A stretch of 64,000 nucleotides of DNA from positions 15,921,193-15,985,192 of the forward strand of contig CM060174.1 in NCBI GenBank assembly GCA_030549775.1, in the 5' to 3' direction. The stretch is from Tamarix chinensis (Eukaryota > Streptophyta > Magnoliopsida > Caryophyllales > Tamaricaceae). Made by a program: the position numbers and the translations under genes. The stretch's first letter is position 1. The number at the start of each line of letters is the position of its first letter. Below the pieces are notes generated by a model. The model had not been told where the DNA came from and did not search any database. It saw nothing but the letters and a program-made list of their open reading frames with translations. Positions 12,801 through 23,205 of the stretch are shown here, piece after piece.

Positions 12801-13599
12801 AATACATATTTTTAACCAAAAATCGAACCCATATGAATATAATAAAATCATAGTCGTGAATGAATTTATCTAGAATGGTCCGCAATGACAACAATTAATT
12901 AAATTCAAATATGAAGTCAAAATCATCGATAAATCCATAAAATGAATCGAAATTAAAATAATTAAATATTTACCTCAAATTACGCTAATAAAATTATTAA
13001 GCTTAATAAAATTAGATTTCAAAAATATGGGGTATTACATTTTATGCTTTTGATTCTCATCTCTAATATGATAAGTTTTGATACTACTTTTAGGTGTTGA
13101 TTTTATTATCTAAAGCTCGAATCTTTAACCGAGATACCGGTAAGGTTCATTTTTGCATGAATTAAGGTAATCGTTAAACCCCACTTAAACGCATGGATAA
13201 ACGTATGTTAGCACATTAGGATTTTTAATATGTTATTATGCTTGATATTTGTGGTTTAATATAATATATATACTTGCTTGTATTGATTGATAAAAAGGAA
13301 AGAATGCTAGTTTATATGCCATGTGTGGAAATATTGCTTAAGGGAAGAGTTTGATTATTAATGAAAGTTTTAAGTACTTATCCATGTCATATTATGTTAT
13401 TGTGACCATTTATGCATGAATAATATTATTGTGAGCCCTAGGGGTATTTTAGTAATATTTCTTATGCAAGAATATGGCGTAATATGTGTGGGTGCTAATA
13501 AGTATTATATTAAAATATAATAGTTGGTGGATTTGGATATTGTTATTGAAGTATTAATATTATTATTCCATGTGGTAATATTAATTTAATAAAAGTGGT

Positions 13600-14660
13600 G
13601 TAATAAAGGGGGTAAAGTGGTAACTTTGGAGGCAAAAGGACAATATGGTAATTTTATAAGTAAATGACAAAATGGTAATTTTATAAGTAAATGGGTATTA
13701 TGGTTATTTTGGGAGTAAAGGGTAAAGTAGTAATTTTGGGAGTAAAGGGGGGTAAGAATGGTAATTTTGAAAGTAAGGGGTAAAATGGTAATATTAGAAG
13801 AGAAGAGCAAAATGGTAATTTTGTAAGAAAGGGGTAAAATGATAAATTTGGATGTAAAAGGGGTATTATGGTAACTTAAAAGTAAAAGGGTATTATGGTA
13901 ATTTTCAAGCAAAAGGGTAATATAGTAAATTTGGATGTATGGAGTAAAATGGTAATTTTTATAAAGAAGAGGATATTATGGTAATTTTGGTAGTAAAAGG
14001 GTAAAACGGTAATTTGTAAGTAAAGGGGTAAATTGGTAATTATAATTATGGAGAAGTATAAATTGGTAATTATGATTATGGAGAAGGGTAAATTAATAAT
14101 TATAAATATGGAGAAGGGTAAATTGGTAATTATAATTATGGAGAAGGGTAAATTGTAAATTGTAATAATGGAGAAGGGTAAGTTGGGATTTATAATAATG
14201 GAGAAGGGTAAATGGTAATTATGATAATTAAAAAGGGTAAAATGGCAATTATAATAATTGAGAAGGGTAAAATGGTAATTATGATAATGAAGAAGGGTAA
14301 TTTGGTAATTTATCCACTAAAGGTGCAATTCGGTAATTATGATAATGGAGAAGGGAAATTTGGTAATTTAACTGACTAAAGGGTAAGTTGGTAATTATTT
14401 AACCAACTAAAGGGGTAAATTGATAATCATGATAATGAAGAAGGGTAATTTGGTAATTTATCCAACTTAAGCACAATTTAGTAATTATAACAAAGGAGAA
14501 GGACAATTTGGTAATCTAACCAACCAAATAGGAAATATGATAAGCGTAGCAATTATGAGGGGTGAATGGTGATCTAAAAAGCGTAGGAGATAACTTGGTA
14601 ACCTAAACCGAGTAAGGGGTAATTTGGTAATTATACAACCTAAAGTGTGATATGGTAAAT
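13600..14660 (+). repeat. GGTAATTTTGG minisatellite of L1a
   Basis: About 1.1 kb is built of short irregular units around GGGTAAAATGGTAATTTTGG, mostly 22-32 bp. The unit drifts from TGGTAATTTTGGGAGTAAAG in the left part to TGGTAATTATAATTATGGAG in the middle. The strand is nearly free of C. The 108-codon frame on the opposite strand is an artefact of this repeat. Confidence 0.85.
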
Positions 14661-15079
14661 TGGAATGTAAAGAAGGGATGGCTTAACATCTATACAAGTA
14701 AGGGGTAAATTAGTAAGTCATGTCCAACATGTTGATGGGACACTGGAGGTTCGTAATAAGACTCAAGTAATACTAAATAGTAAGGTAAGAGTATTTGATA
14801 ATTAGTAAGTATCACGAGAATGAATCCTAATTCGGAATTAGATGAGATTATGATGGCCTTAATGATTTCTCTATGCTATCTTGGATAACCGTCTGAATAC
14901 GAAATGACAAATGATATTAGAACTATTGAAAGTGAATAAGTATCTGATTATTGTGCTTTTTTGTGATCACTTTAATTAAGACACTAATACTTACAATGAA
15001 AGACCTCAAGATTGGGAATGGTAGCTCTTTAGGGGTCGCTACCCTAAAGATGTGATTTAGCCCACGATTATTCTGGTAT

Positions 15080-15316
15080 TTGTTGGTGTGCCTTTGTACC
15101 CTAGCTAAGCCCTATATCTTACTATATCTAGCTCTACGGACCTATTTAGGGGGTATGCATACTTATGGATTAGGTGTCCTTGTCGGTAGGGCACTGAGTA
15201 GTTTATGCACTAGTACGACCAGGGTACCTTTGCGTCCCTGGGTTGATGGTTTAAGGGTACTAAGTAGCTTGTATGCACCAGTACGACCGGTATACCTTTG
15301 TGTCCCGGGTTCTTGA
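15080..15316 (+). repeat. GTACC/CTAGTACGACC direct repeats in L1a
   Basis: Two copies of a roughly 70-bp segment, each containing GTAGYTTRTGCACYAGTACGACC, lie near 15200 and 15270. A related decayed pair lies in element 1 near 4470-4570 (GTACYRTGTTGCCTTRTG). The 78-codon frame here is not supported as a gene. Confidence 0.5.
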
Positions 15317-15429
15317 TCTCTCGTCAGAGGTAAATAAATGGAATTGTTGTGTTGATTAGAAAAAGGGAAAACATTAATCATGAAAGTGAGAGATTAATGA
15401 GCCAGGCCCAATTGAATTATGATATTGAG

Positions 15430-15815
15430 TACCAATCCACCGGTTATAATAGTGGCCCAGGAGCATGTTGCCCTGGCAGATAATTATGAGTATCGATCCA
15501 CCAGATATAATAGTGGCCTAGAAGCGTGTTGCCCTGGAAAATGATTATAAGTACCAATCCACCAGATATAATATTGGCCCAGGAGCGTGCTGCCCTTGAT
15601 GATGTTGATATATATTCCGATCCACCGATGATAATAGTGGGGGTCCCGAGCTCAATAAAACCAGTCATGGATTTGAATAAAGTTATGGAAAAATACTAAT
15701 CACTTATAATGGAACACCATGTGAGTCGGGGCCGGACCAGTCCATCGGTGAATAATAGTGGCCAGGAGCGTTTTGCCCTGCAAGATCGGTCCACCGGCTA
15801 TAATAGTGTGGTTCT
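15430..15815 (+). repeat. TCCACCGG/ATAATAGTGG module array, L1a
   Basis: Six or so copies of GRTCCACCRG followed by TATAATAGTGG and CCAGGAGCGTGTTGCCCTG occur at roughly 50-65 bp spacing. The last copies flank the conserved word AACACCATGTGAGTCGGG, which also occurs in L0, L1b and L1c. Confidence 0.8.
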
Positions 15816-16072
15816 CGCACTCACATAGATATAAAATCTAAGAGATGATTGAATAATGATAGATTAATGGCTTAAGGCCCGAACGTATTGATTTTGTCCT
15901 ATGACATGACTTAAGGTCCGAAAGTATCGATTTTGCATTATGACTTATTAATAATTGATGGTCTTGTTAAGTATGTGATTGTGGTGCATGTATTTCTTGT
16001 TATATATATATATAGCTTTGTGCCATGTGTTGTATTGCGAGCCTACTTTTAAGTGTGTTTTAAAGGGTTACT

Positions 16073-16088
16073 CAGTACCATAGTACTG
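16073..16088 (+). other. CAGTAC hairpin, L1a
   Basis: CAGTACCATAGTACTG forms a seven-pair stem (CAGTACC/ATAGTACTG with a short loop) and is followed by GGGTTCC...GGGGACC, a possible second stem. Confidence 0.65.
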
Positions 16089-16368
16089 AAGGGTTCCATT
16101 CGTGGGGACCCTGCCTATTCAATGGGCAGTGTCCCTTGTAGGTCCATTTTCAGGTACTACTCAAGTGGGTAACGGAAAATAGCGTAAGGATTGTCCAGAA
16201 TTTGATAGGGTTTTACTAATTCCCTTTCTAACTCTTGGTTTGAATGTAATCTTTATTCTTGTAACTACCATTGGTGGACTTTAATCTCGCAAGATGTTTA
16301 TTTGTGCTACTCTGATTTTAAATATGATTTGAACTTCTAGCAATTGATATTTCATTCTTTAGCCTTAG

Positions 16369-16414
16369 CACTTGGTACTAGAACGGTATGAGTGAACTAG
16401 TCTGGTACTAAGTG
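16369..16414 (+). other. Conserved 3' stem-loop, L1a
   Basis: The arms CACTTGGTAC (16369-16378) and GTACTAAGTG (16405-16414) pair over ten positions with one G-T pair. The 26-base loop holds GAACGG...GTGAAC. The stem is about 100 bp before the unit's end. Confidence 0.75.
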
Positions 16415-16518
16415 TGGCGGTAATATCCCTAGAATTCAAAGTTTTGTTATTTTGCTTCCGCTAACTTCTTTTTAAAATAAAATTTTTCAGTAGTAAATTT
16501 TGAGGGTGTTACAAAATA

Positions 16519-17150
16519 CCCCATAGGAAGCCTTGATTGAGCATTTGTTTTAGCAACCAAAAAATTTCCCCCTTTGCACCACCTCCCGATCAGACGACCA
16601 CCCAATCGCCGTCGTCCAATGCCGCAGCCCAAGCCACCCACAGAACTTCCCCCTACATCACCCTCTACCCACCGCACCTCTCTCCTCCCTCGATTTGCCC
16701 TGCATAAGCCACCCTAGTAGTGCAAAGTTCCCCTCCCAATCAGCCCCTCATCAACCCCTGGCCCTTCACACCATAGTCCACTACCACTCCCACCGCAACC
16801 ACCACCCCTTACACCTCCCAAAAGTACCTGCAGACCTTCCTCTACCTTTCCCTACCCTCCTTTTCCCCTTTCTCCCTCTCCTCCTCCTTTCTCCTCCCTC
16901 CACCACCTTCAGCCACCACACCCGCCGCCGTACGCCGCCACTTTTGGCTGCACCACCACCTTCATTCCATCCCTCTCTACCTGAGGCACCCTCCACCACC
17001 TCAATCACCTCCTCATTCCCTCCCCTCTAGCCTATACCACCATCTCCCACCGCCGCCGTCAGTGCTACCACAGTCCCTAAGTGGTACTCTAACCTTCACA
17101 ACCCCTAAATCCATTTTATACAAGTATTAGCTATTTTTAATAGTATTAAT
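16519..17150 (+). repeat. C-rich tract of L0 downstream of its TATA box
   Basis: This resumes L0 after L1a with CCCCATAGGAAGCC and continues as CCACC- and CCGCC-rich sequence. It matches 18252-18870 of L1b, for example CATTCCAYCCCTCTCYACCTG near 16969 and 18700. Frames of 75-111 codons are composition artefacts. Confidence 0.65.
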
Positions 17151-17157
17151 GGTATTA

Positions 17158-17273
17158 TCCATATTATTATTATTATTATTATTATTATACTTGACCATAT
17201 TATCACCAAGTCTACTACTATTATGATTATTAGGACCTTTATTAGTATTATTCTTAAGATTGAAACTATTAAT

Positions 17274-17311
<38 letters not shown>

Positions 17312-17436
17312 CCTTATCATTATTGTTAACATTTCATATATCACTAACCTTACTATCACTACTAACATTATTATTATTAGTATCATTATGGTTACTAATT
17401 TTATATTTCTAATATCACTATTATTATTATTACTAG
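17158..17436. repeat. ATT microsatellite zone of L0, left part
   Basis: Runs of TTA/ATT trinucleotides with interruptions precede the L1b insertion. The zone resumes at 22851 with ACTACTACTACT runs, showing that L1b landed inside the microsatellite. Confidence 0.8.
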
Positions 17437-17749
17437 TGAAATACCCCAAAAATTCTAATTTAGGAATTATGGCAGAATAATAATTTATTAGGGAAATTAA
17501 GAAAATAAATTATTTTATTAAATAAAGAGGAAATTAATTGAGAAAAATAAAGATAAATTAATAAATAAATTATTTAGAAATTTTTGGACATTTTACTAAT
17601 TAAAATGGAAGTTAAGGAAAATTTATCCAAAATAGCCCGATTAATCTAAAACTGAATTTAATTATTATACATAAAATAATCATTATTAAAATTAATTATC
17701 TAAATTAAATATATAAATAAATAAAAACCAAATACCCCAACCCAACCAT

Positions 17750-18870
17750 TTTATCCTTTTCCTTTTTCCTTTTCCTTTTTCTCCATTCTTTTTCTTTTTC
17801 TTTCTTCCTCCTTTACTTATCTTTCTCCCCCCCAGGTTGGACCAGCCCGCGACCCAAACTCTCCTCCCTGGCCCATCTCACACAGCCCAAGTTGCGAGCC
17901 CTAACCTTGCGCCCTACCGCCGGTCCACCTCTTTCCCTTTCTTTCTTCTTCCATGTGTCCTGCACTCCCGACATACAAATTCGCCGCCTGCAACTTCTGC
18001 TGCCGACAGCCACCAACGCCTTCTGGCCTCCCTTCTCTTCCCCTCCCCGTCAATTTCTTCCCTTTTTTGACCCCAAGAACCCCATCTCTCCCCTCCCTGC
18101 GTGCCATCTCCTTCCCTTTTTGCTCCCGACCCGACCTAACCTGCCATGGTACGACTGCACCGCTTACCACTACCGGCCGGTGGTCCTGCCACACCTGCCC
18201 CGCTTGTCTTCTTCTTCCCTTGTCATTTTCCCCTCAATTAGCCTATAAATACCCCCCCCCCATGGCAGCCATAATGGAGCTTCTGTTTTCGTAGCCCAGA
18301 AACTCCAGCCGCTCGCCGCCGCCCTATCAGCTCCTTATTCCACCGCCGTCAACTACCGCCTCCACAAAAGCCACCCACCAATACCTTCCTCGCACCTCCC
18401 TCTACAAAAATGAACCATTGTCATCCCCTATCTCTTCCCGCACGTGCCGCCTTGGCTATACAAAGTTGCCAACTCGATCAACCCACTCCAGCCTCTCGCC
18501 GCCCCTCACGCCGCCTTGCGCCGCCAATCCCGCCGCAGCCAGCACCTCCTCCACCATCCAAAACACCTAGGGAACCTTCCCCTACCTCCCCATACCTTCA
18601 TCTCCCCTGCCTCCCTTTCCTTCTACTTCCACCACCTTCCACCACCTTCGGCCGCCGCAAAAACCGTCGTGCACTGCCATTCCAACTGCACCACCACCTT
18701 CATTCTACCCCTCTCCACCTGCTGCACCTTCCTCCACCTCAAACACCCCTCCACTTCCTCTCCTTTATCCTACATAACCATCTTCCACCTCTCTTCCTCC
18801 TCCACTGCCGCTGCCATCGCCGCCATGCGCCGCCGCCGGTTCCACCACCGACCTTAGGTGGTGCTCCAAC
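17750..18870 (+). repeat. Polypyrimidine/C-rich tract of L1b
   Basis: CCTTTTTCCTTTTCC-type sequence grades into GCCGCC- and CCACC-rich sequence around the TATA box. Frames of up to 169 codons on the plus strand and 97 on the minus strand overlap each other heavily and are considered artefacts. Confidence 0.7.
18241..18251 (+). promoter_or_regulatory. TATA box of L1b
   Basis: GCCTATAAATA is followed by ten C residues, about 805 bp from the 5' end of the unit. The equivalent words in L0 (6803-6813), L1c (CTATAAAAAG, 25836-25845) and the right-edge unit (ACATAAATA, 62737-62745) lie at the same place between the two C-rich segments. Confidence 0.6.
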
Positions 18871-18949
18871 TTCCCCAACCCCTAAACTAATTTCTATAAG
18901 TGTTAATAATTTTATTTAATATTAATAATGTTATCCTTAATATTACTAT

Positions 18950-18950
18950 G

Positions 18951-18983
<33 letters not shown>

Positions 18984-19153
18984 GTTATTATTGTTATTAG
19001 TGTTGTATTATTATTATTATTATTATTATTACCATTATTAATATTATTATTATTATTTATCACTCTTATTACCTAACCTAATTTCAGAAATACTTATAAC
19101 TAGGGTATACTATTTAAAAGGCTAAAAATTTAGCATTAAAATAGTTATTATTC

Positions 19154-19215
<62 letters not shown>

Positions 19216-19760
19216 TCTATTACTACTACTAATACTATTATCATTATTATTATTACTAACAACTTTAGTATTAATATAGTTATCTCTACTATTATTATAA
19301 TAATTATTATTATTAGTACTTAACCTAACTTTATGATTTTCCTAACCAATAATAATATTATAATTAATAATGGCCTACAACTTTAATGTTATTATGATTA
19401 AGACTTTTCCTCGTTTACTATTATTATTATTACTAACCTCACTAGTATTCCTACTACTATTACTAATGCTAGCTAAGGCCTATTATCGTTATCTTTACTA
19501 TTATGGTAAACATTTGAACCCTTGTATTACTATTATCATTTTTATTATTATTACTATTATTATTATTAATGCCATTATTATTATTATTACTACCTAACCC
19601 AACTTTATTATTATTATTATTGTTATTATTACCATTATTATTATCATTATTTCCTTACTAATATTGTTAATACCAACTTTGTCCATTATCACTTTTATTT
19701 ATTAATATAAATATTTGGACCCTTATATTATTATTATCATTTCGGTTACTATTATTATTG

Positions 19761-19795
<35 letters not shown>

Positions 19796-20310
19796 CTTAA
19801 CATTATTTTCATTATTATTACTACTATTTTTATTATCATTAATGTTATTTAAACCGAAGTTGGCATATTATCATTTTATTGTTAAAGAAGAAGAATACTT
19901 AAGCCTTAGTATTTTTATTATTTAATATTCGAATATTGCTAATAGTATTCCTAATGCCTTTGTCACTAACATTATTACTATGGTATTATTATTAGTTATT
20001 ACTATTATTATTATTATTATTATTATTATTTTATTACTATTATTGTGACAAAAGCATTTGAACCCTTATATTATTATTATTCAAAATATAACTGTTATCA
20101 TTATTATTTTTAGGAATATTAGTACTTTGTTGGTATTTCAACTATTATATTATTATTTTAACCTTAACGCTATTATTAGCCTTAGCCTTAAAAATGCTAG
20201 GGTTTGTATCACTATAAGCATTAACATTATTATTATTATTATTATTGTTGTTGTTGTTGTTGTTGTTGTTATCACTATTTTGCTACAATTAGTATTAGTA
20301 CTATTATTAT
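18950..20310. repeat. ATT/TTA microsatellite zone of L1b
   Basis: A long zone of TTA/ATT repeats has interruptions; the longest uninterrupted run is at about 19154-19216. A (TTG)n run ends the zone at about 20247-20270. Hydrophobic Ile/Leu frames of 75 and 84 codons here are repeat artefacts. Confidence 0.9.
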
Positions 20311-20564
20311 AAGAATAAAGCTATTAATTTTAATAATATAAGTATAGCATTAAATATTTAAAATAAGCATATTTTGGCTAGTAATATCTAGTAGGCTAAC
20401 TTGAAGATAAAAACCCTAGTTTTCACTTGTAAAGCTCCCTTTAATATTAATAACTCTAATCTCAGACTAAAATAAGGAATAATGGTACTTTTCGTAGGAA
20501 AGAAACTAATCCTTAGTATTTCCCCTCTTATAGGTGAATCGAGCCAAAACCCTAAGGAGTCGTA

Positions 20565-20576
20565 GGAGCATGCTCC
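20565..20576 (+). other. GGAGCATGCTCC palindrome with donor-like AGGTAAG, L1b
   Basis: A perfect 12-bp palindrome, GGAGCATGCTCC, sits in the conserved context CCCTAAGGAG..GTA before it and AAGCCCG after it. TTAGGTAAGG follows at 20592-20601. The same arrangement occurs in L0 (23194-23205) and, with one change in the centre, L1c (26970-26981, then TTTAGGTAAGG). Confidence 0.65.
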
Positions 20577-21784
20577 AAGCCCGACGTCGTTTTAGGTAAG
20601 GATGTAGCTAAGGCCCATGTGTGTTACATGACTTGTATGCCTTGGATGCTATATATATCATGTTATGTTGTGTATCGTATAATTGTCCTTAACTTGGCTT
20701 ATGTGTAGCACAGCTTGGAGTTGAGGTATGTTTGTGTGTGTTTCTTATGACATGAGTATGATATGTATATATGGTGTTTATGGTGTGATATGATATGACC
20801 CTCTAAGACATGCATGCTAGGACAATTGATAATATGATATGGGAACGAAAGGATAAAAAGAAAGAAATGGGAAGTGAGTTCATTAAGGGAGATACGAGGT
20901 TGACCAAAATACCTCATGATCCATGAGAGGAAATTAAAGAGGAAGGAATGACCAAAATGAATGAGAGATGGGAACCATGCATGGGAATCTTAAAATTTGC
21001 ATGGAGACTTTGGGTGTTTACATGGGATGGATAAAACTTACATAGGGGTGATCTTTACGTGAGAAAAGTTGATTTAGGGTGTAAATAAGCTAAGGAGAGA
21101 GTTGTGGAGTGATTGGAGACTTGAGATGAAAAATAGTACGTAGGTTGGTGTAAGAGTGTATAAGGGACCCGATTAGGGTTTTGGGAGGAAGCAGTAATAT
21201 GGAAAATATGGAAGTAAAAATGATTAAGGGAGAGTGAAGTACAGGTTAATAGTGGGAATTTATTATATAAGGGGTGAGTATGGGTTCCATGGGAGAGAAG
21301 AGAATTTGGGTGAAATGAGAGAGGTTACTTGTAGGAGAAGAAAGGTACCAGGGTTGGAGTGGTCAACTAGGGTATTTCGATCACATGTGGAATTGAGGGG
21401 TAAAGTGACACGATTTGGGATTAGATCTAAATGAGATAAGGTATGGGGTGATAAATGAAGTGATGGTAGTGTGAATGAGAGAAAGTTGGCCTATATAGGT
21501 CCAATTAGGGTTTTCAAGGGAAAACCCTAGAGGGTGATAGTAGGTAGAGTTGATGTTATGAGGTGTTGGGCCTTAACCCACACCCTTAGAAGTTGGTTTT
21601 TCATTATGTGTAAGTGTCAGGGGGAATGGATGTCGAGGCATGATAAGGGGTGCAGAAGTCTCAAGATATGGGGCGCGCCCCCTTAAGAGGATAGAAGTAG
21701 AACATTGATGACATGCATGTCAAGGGTGTAATGTTTATTGTAAGATACTATCCACTTAAAGAGAAAGATTGTTGAGTCAGGCCC

Positions 21785-22135
21785 AGACCGGTCCACCGGC
21801 AAATAATAGTGGCCAGGAGCTGGGGTGCTCTGGAGATCGTTCCACCGGCGAATAATAGTGGCCAGGAGCGTTTTTCCCTGCATGATTTCCGGATTACTGG
21901 CTATAATAGTGGGGGATTCCGTGCTCAACAAACCAAACGTAATGAAGCTAAGCCATGGGAAATACACTAAGCACTTATAGTGAAACACCATGTGAGTCGG
22001 GGCCAGACCTGTCCACCAGCGAATAATAGTGGCCAGGAGTGTTCTGCCCTGGAGACCGGTCCACTAGCCAATAATAATGGTCAGGAGCGTTTTGCCCTGT
22101 ATGTATTCAGGTCCACTAGCTATAATAGTGGGGTT
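21785..22135 (+). repeat. TCCACCGGC/AATAATAGTGG module array, L1b
   Basis: Six modules occur in two groups of three (21791-21912 and 22011-22130), at 48-52 bp spacing. Each reads CGGTCCACCGGC, then AATAATAGTGG, then CCAGGAGCGTTTTGCCCTG. The groups are split by a segment holding AAGCACTTATAGTG and CACCATGTGAGTCGGG. The 73-codon frame over the second group has a repeated PPANNSG-like peptide, but module spacing is not kept in multiples of three, so coding is unlikely. Confidence 0.8.
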
Positions 22136-22316
22136 TCCGCACTTACATGGACTATTAAAGAGTATGTGTGGAATGAACATATTATTAAGAGGACTAAATA
22201 ATAAGTTACCTAAAAAGTAACCCAGCCTTAATACATGTATTATTGTATGTTGCCTATATGATAATTCTTATGTTATGTGCTCTATGTGTCGGCCTTAACG
22301 CATCTGTTACCTTACT

Positions 22317-22333
22317 CAGTACGTAGCGTACTG
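22317..22333 (+). other. CAGTAC hairpin, L1b
   Basis: CAGTACGTAGCGTACTG is a perfect inverted repeat with seven pairs and a three-base loop. TTACCTTACT precedes it. ATCACCCGTTTCATGGGTG, itself a CACCC/GGGTG hairpin, follows. Confidence 0.75.
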
Positions 22334-22700
22334 ATCACCCGTTTCATGGGTGCTGCTCATTCCCACGAGCAGAAGATCCATCTAATTTTGTGCAGGTAGG
22401 GGTTGATGTCTTCGATGCCTACGATACTTACGAGGCATCGGGTGGGGCTGAGCGTTGAGCCTAGACCTGACTTGGGGATCGAGAGTGACTTGGCCGGACT
22501 CTATTTCTTCATTGGACCATGTATTATTTTATTTTAATTATGTGGTGTCAAATAATCCTTTATGTTTTGAAAAACTCTAGTTATGTACCCTTTGGATTGT
22601 AATCCTAAATCGCACTCTGATTTCTATTTGACTTATGTTTTACTAATGACTTGTGTTTTATTAATGACTCGTATTGGATGTTAACCTTGTTTAGCCTTAG

Positions 22701-22746
22701 CACTTAGTACTAGAATGGTAGGAGTGAACCGATATGGTACTAAGTG
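22701..22746 (+). other. Conserved 3' stem-loop, L1b
   Basis: The arms CACTTAGTAC (22701-22710) and GTACTAAGTG (22737-22746) are perfectly complementary over ten bases, with a 26-base loop. The stem ends 99 bp before the end of the unit. Confidence 0.8.
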
Positions 22747-23193
22747 TGACGATAATGCCCCCGAGTTTACGGTTTTATCCTTTCGCTTCCGTTAAACCCT
22801 TTTAATTAAATGAAATTTTTTAGTAGTAAATTTGGGGCTGTTACAACTAGGTTTTGGGTTAATATTAATATTATCACTACAACAACTACTACTACTACTA
22901 CTACTATTATCATTATTGAAACTATTACCTTTAATAATATGAATATCACTATGATTACTTTAACATAAATCGTGGTAGCTACTAAGACTTATTTTGGTTA
23001 GTAGTAGCATGATTAACTATTTTGAGAATAATAACCCTACTTTTACTTATAAAACTACTACTATCATTATTAGTCATAATAGTGGATTATGATAAGGGTA
23101 GGGTAGGAATAATGATAATTTTGGTAAGAGGGAGATTAACTCATATCATTTTCCTCTTATAGGTGAATCAAGTCAAAACCCTAAGGAGGTGTA

Positions 23194-23205
23194 GGAGCAT
23201 GCTCC
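23194..23205 (+). other. GGAGCATGCTCC palindrome, L0
   Basis: The same 12-bp palindrome as in L1b, in the context CAAAACCCTAAGGAG. The donor-like site after it is altered here (GCGTAAGG). Confidence 0.6.

Larger units (their letters stand above)
8465..13039 (-). mobile_element. L2, antisense long-LTR unit inserted in L1a
   Basis: The plus strand reads TGTAACACCCCC at 8465 and GGGGTATTACA at 13039. In the element's own sense, judged by module order, it starts TGTAATACCCC and ends GGGTGTTACA, so it lies on the minus strand. The TSD TTTTA is perfect (8460-8464 and 13040-13044). Length is 4575 bp with no further insertion. Modules in reverse orientation include the 3' stem (8554-8598), a CAGTAC hairpin (9009-9027), the CCACTATTATCG...GGTGGAACGG array (9300-9815), a GGTAAGT donor-like word (complement near 10160) and a C-rich tract (11800-12170). 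It resembles L1d along most of its length. No coding content was seen. Confidence 0.9.
6814..16513 (+). mobile_element. L1a, long-LTR unit inserted in L0
   Basis: L1a starts TGTAATTCCCC at 6814 and ends GAGGGTGTTACA at 16513. The TSD AAATA is perfect (6809-6813 and 16514-16518). L2 interrupts it at 8465-13039; without L2 it is about 5.1 kb. It contains a pyrimidine tract with a CT microsatellite, a roughly 1.1-kb GGTAATTTTGG-type minisatellite, TCCACCGG modules (15430-15815), the CAGTACCATAGTACTG hairpin (16073-16088) and the 3' stem (16369-16414). It shares more words with element 1 than with L1b or L1c, suggesting a separate subfamily. No coding content was seen. Confidence 0.88.
17437..22845 (+). 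mobile_element. L1b, long-LTR unit inserted in L0
   Basis: L1b starts TGAAATACCCC at 17437 and ends GGGGCTGTTACA at 22845. The TSD ACTAG is perfect (17432-17436 and 22846-22850). It is 5409 bp and uninterrupted, so it is the best reference copy. Order of modules: AT-rich head (17437-17740), pyrimidine tract (17750-17840), C-rich tract with TATA box (18241-18251), ATT microsatellite (18950-20310), GGAGCATGCTCC palindrome (20565-20576) with TTAGGTAAGG just after, module array (21785-22135), CAGTAC hairpin (22317-22333) and 3' stem (22701-22746). No reading frame has protein-domain similarity, and neither a primer-binding site nor a polypurine tract is present. Confidence 0.9.

Noticed and set aside
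17813..18919. Overlapping frames of 67-169 codons
   Set aside because: The same composition artefact in the L1b C-rich tract. The equivalent tracts of other units do not keep these frames.
19370..20312. Hydrophobic Ile/Leu-rich frames resembling membrane proteins
   Set aside because: Translated ATT microsatellite.
20565..20576. GGAGCATGCTCC as an attachment site or operator
   Set aside because: It is an internal module of a plant LTR family repeated in each unit; no site-specific recombination context is present.
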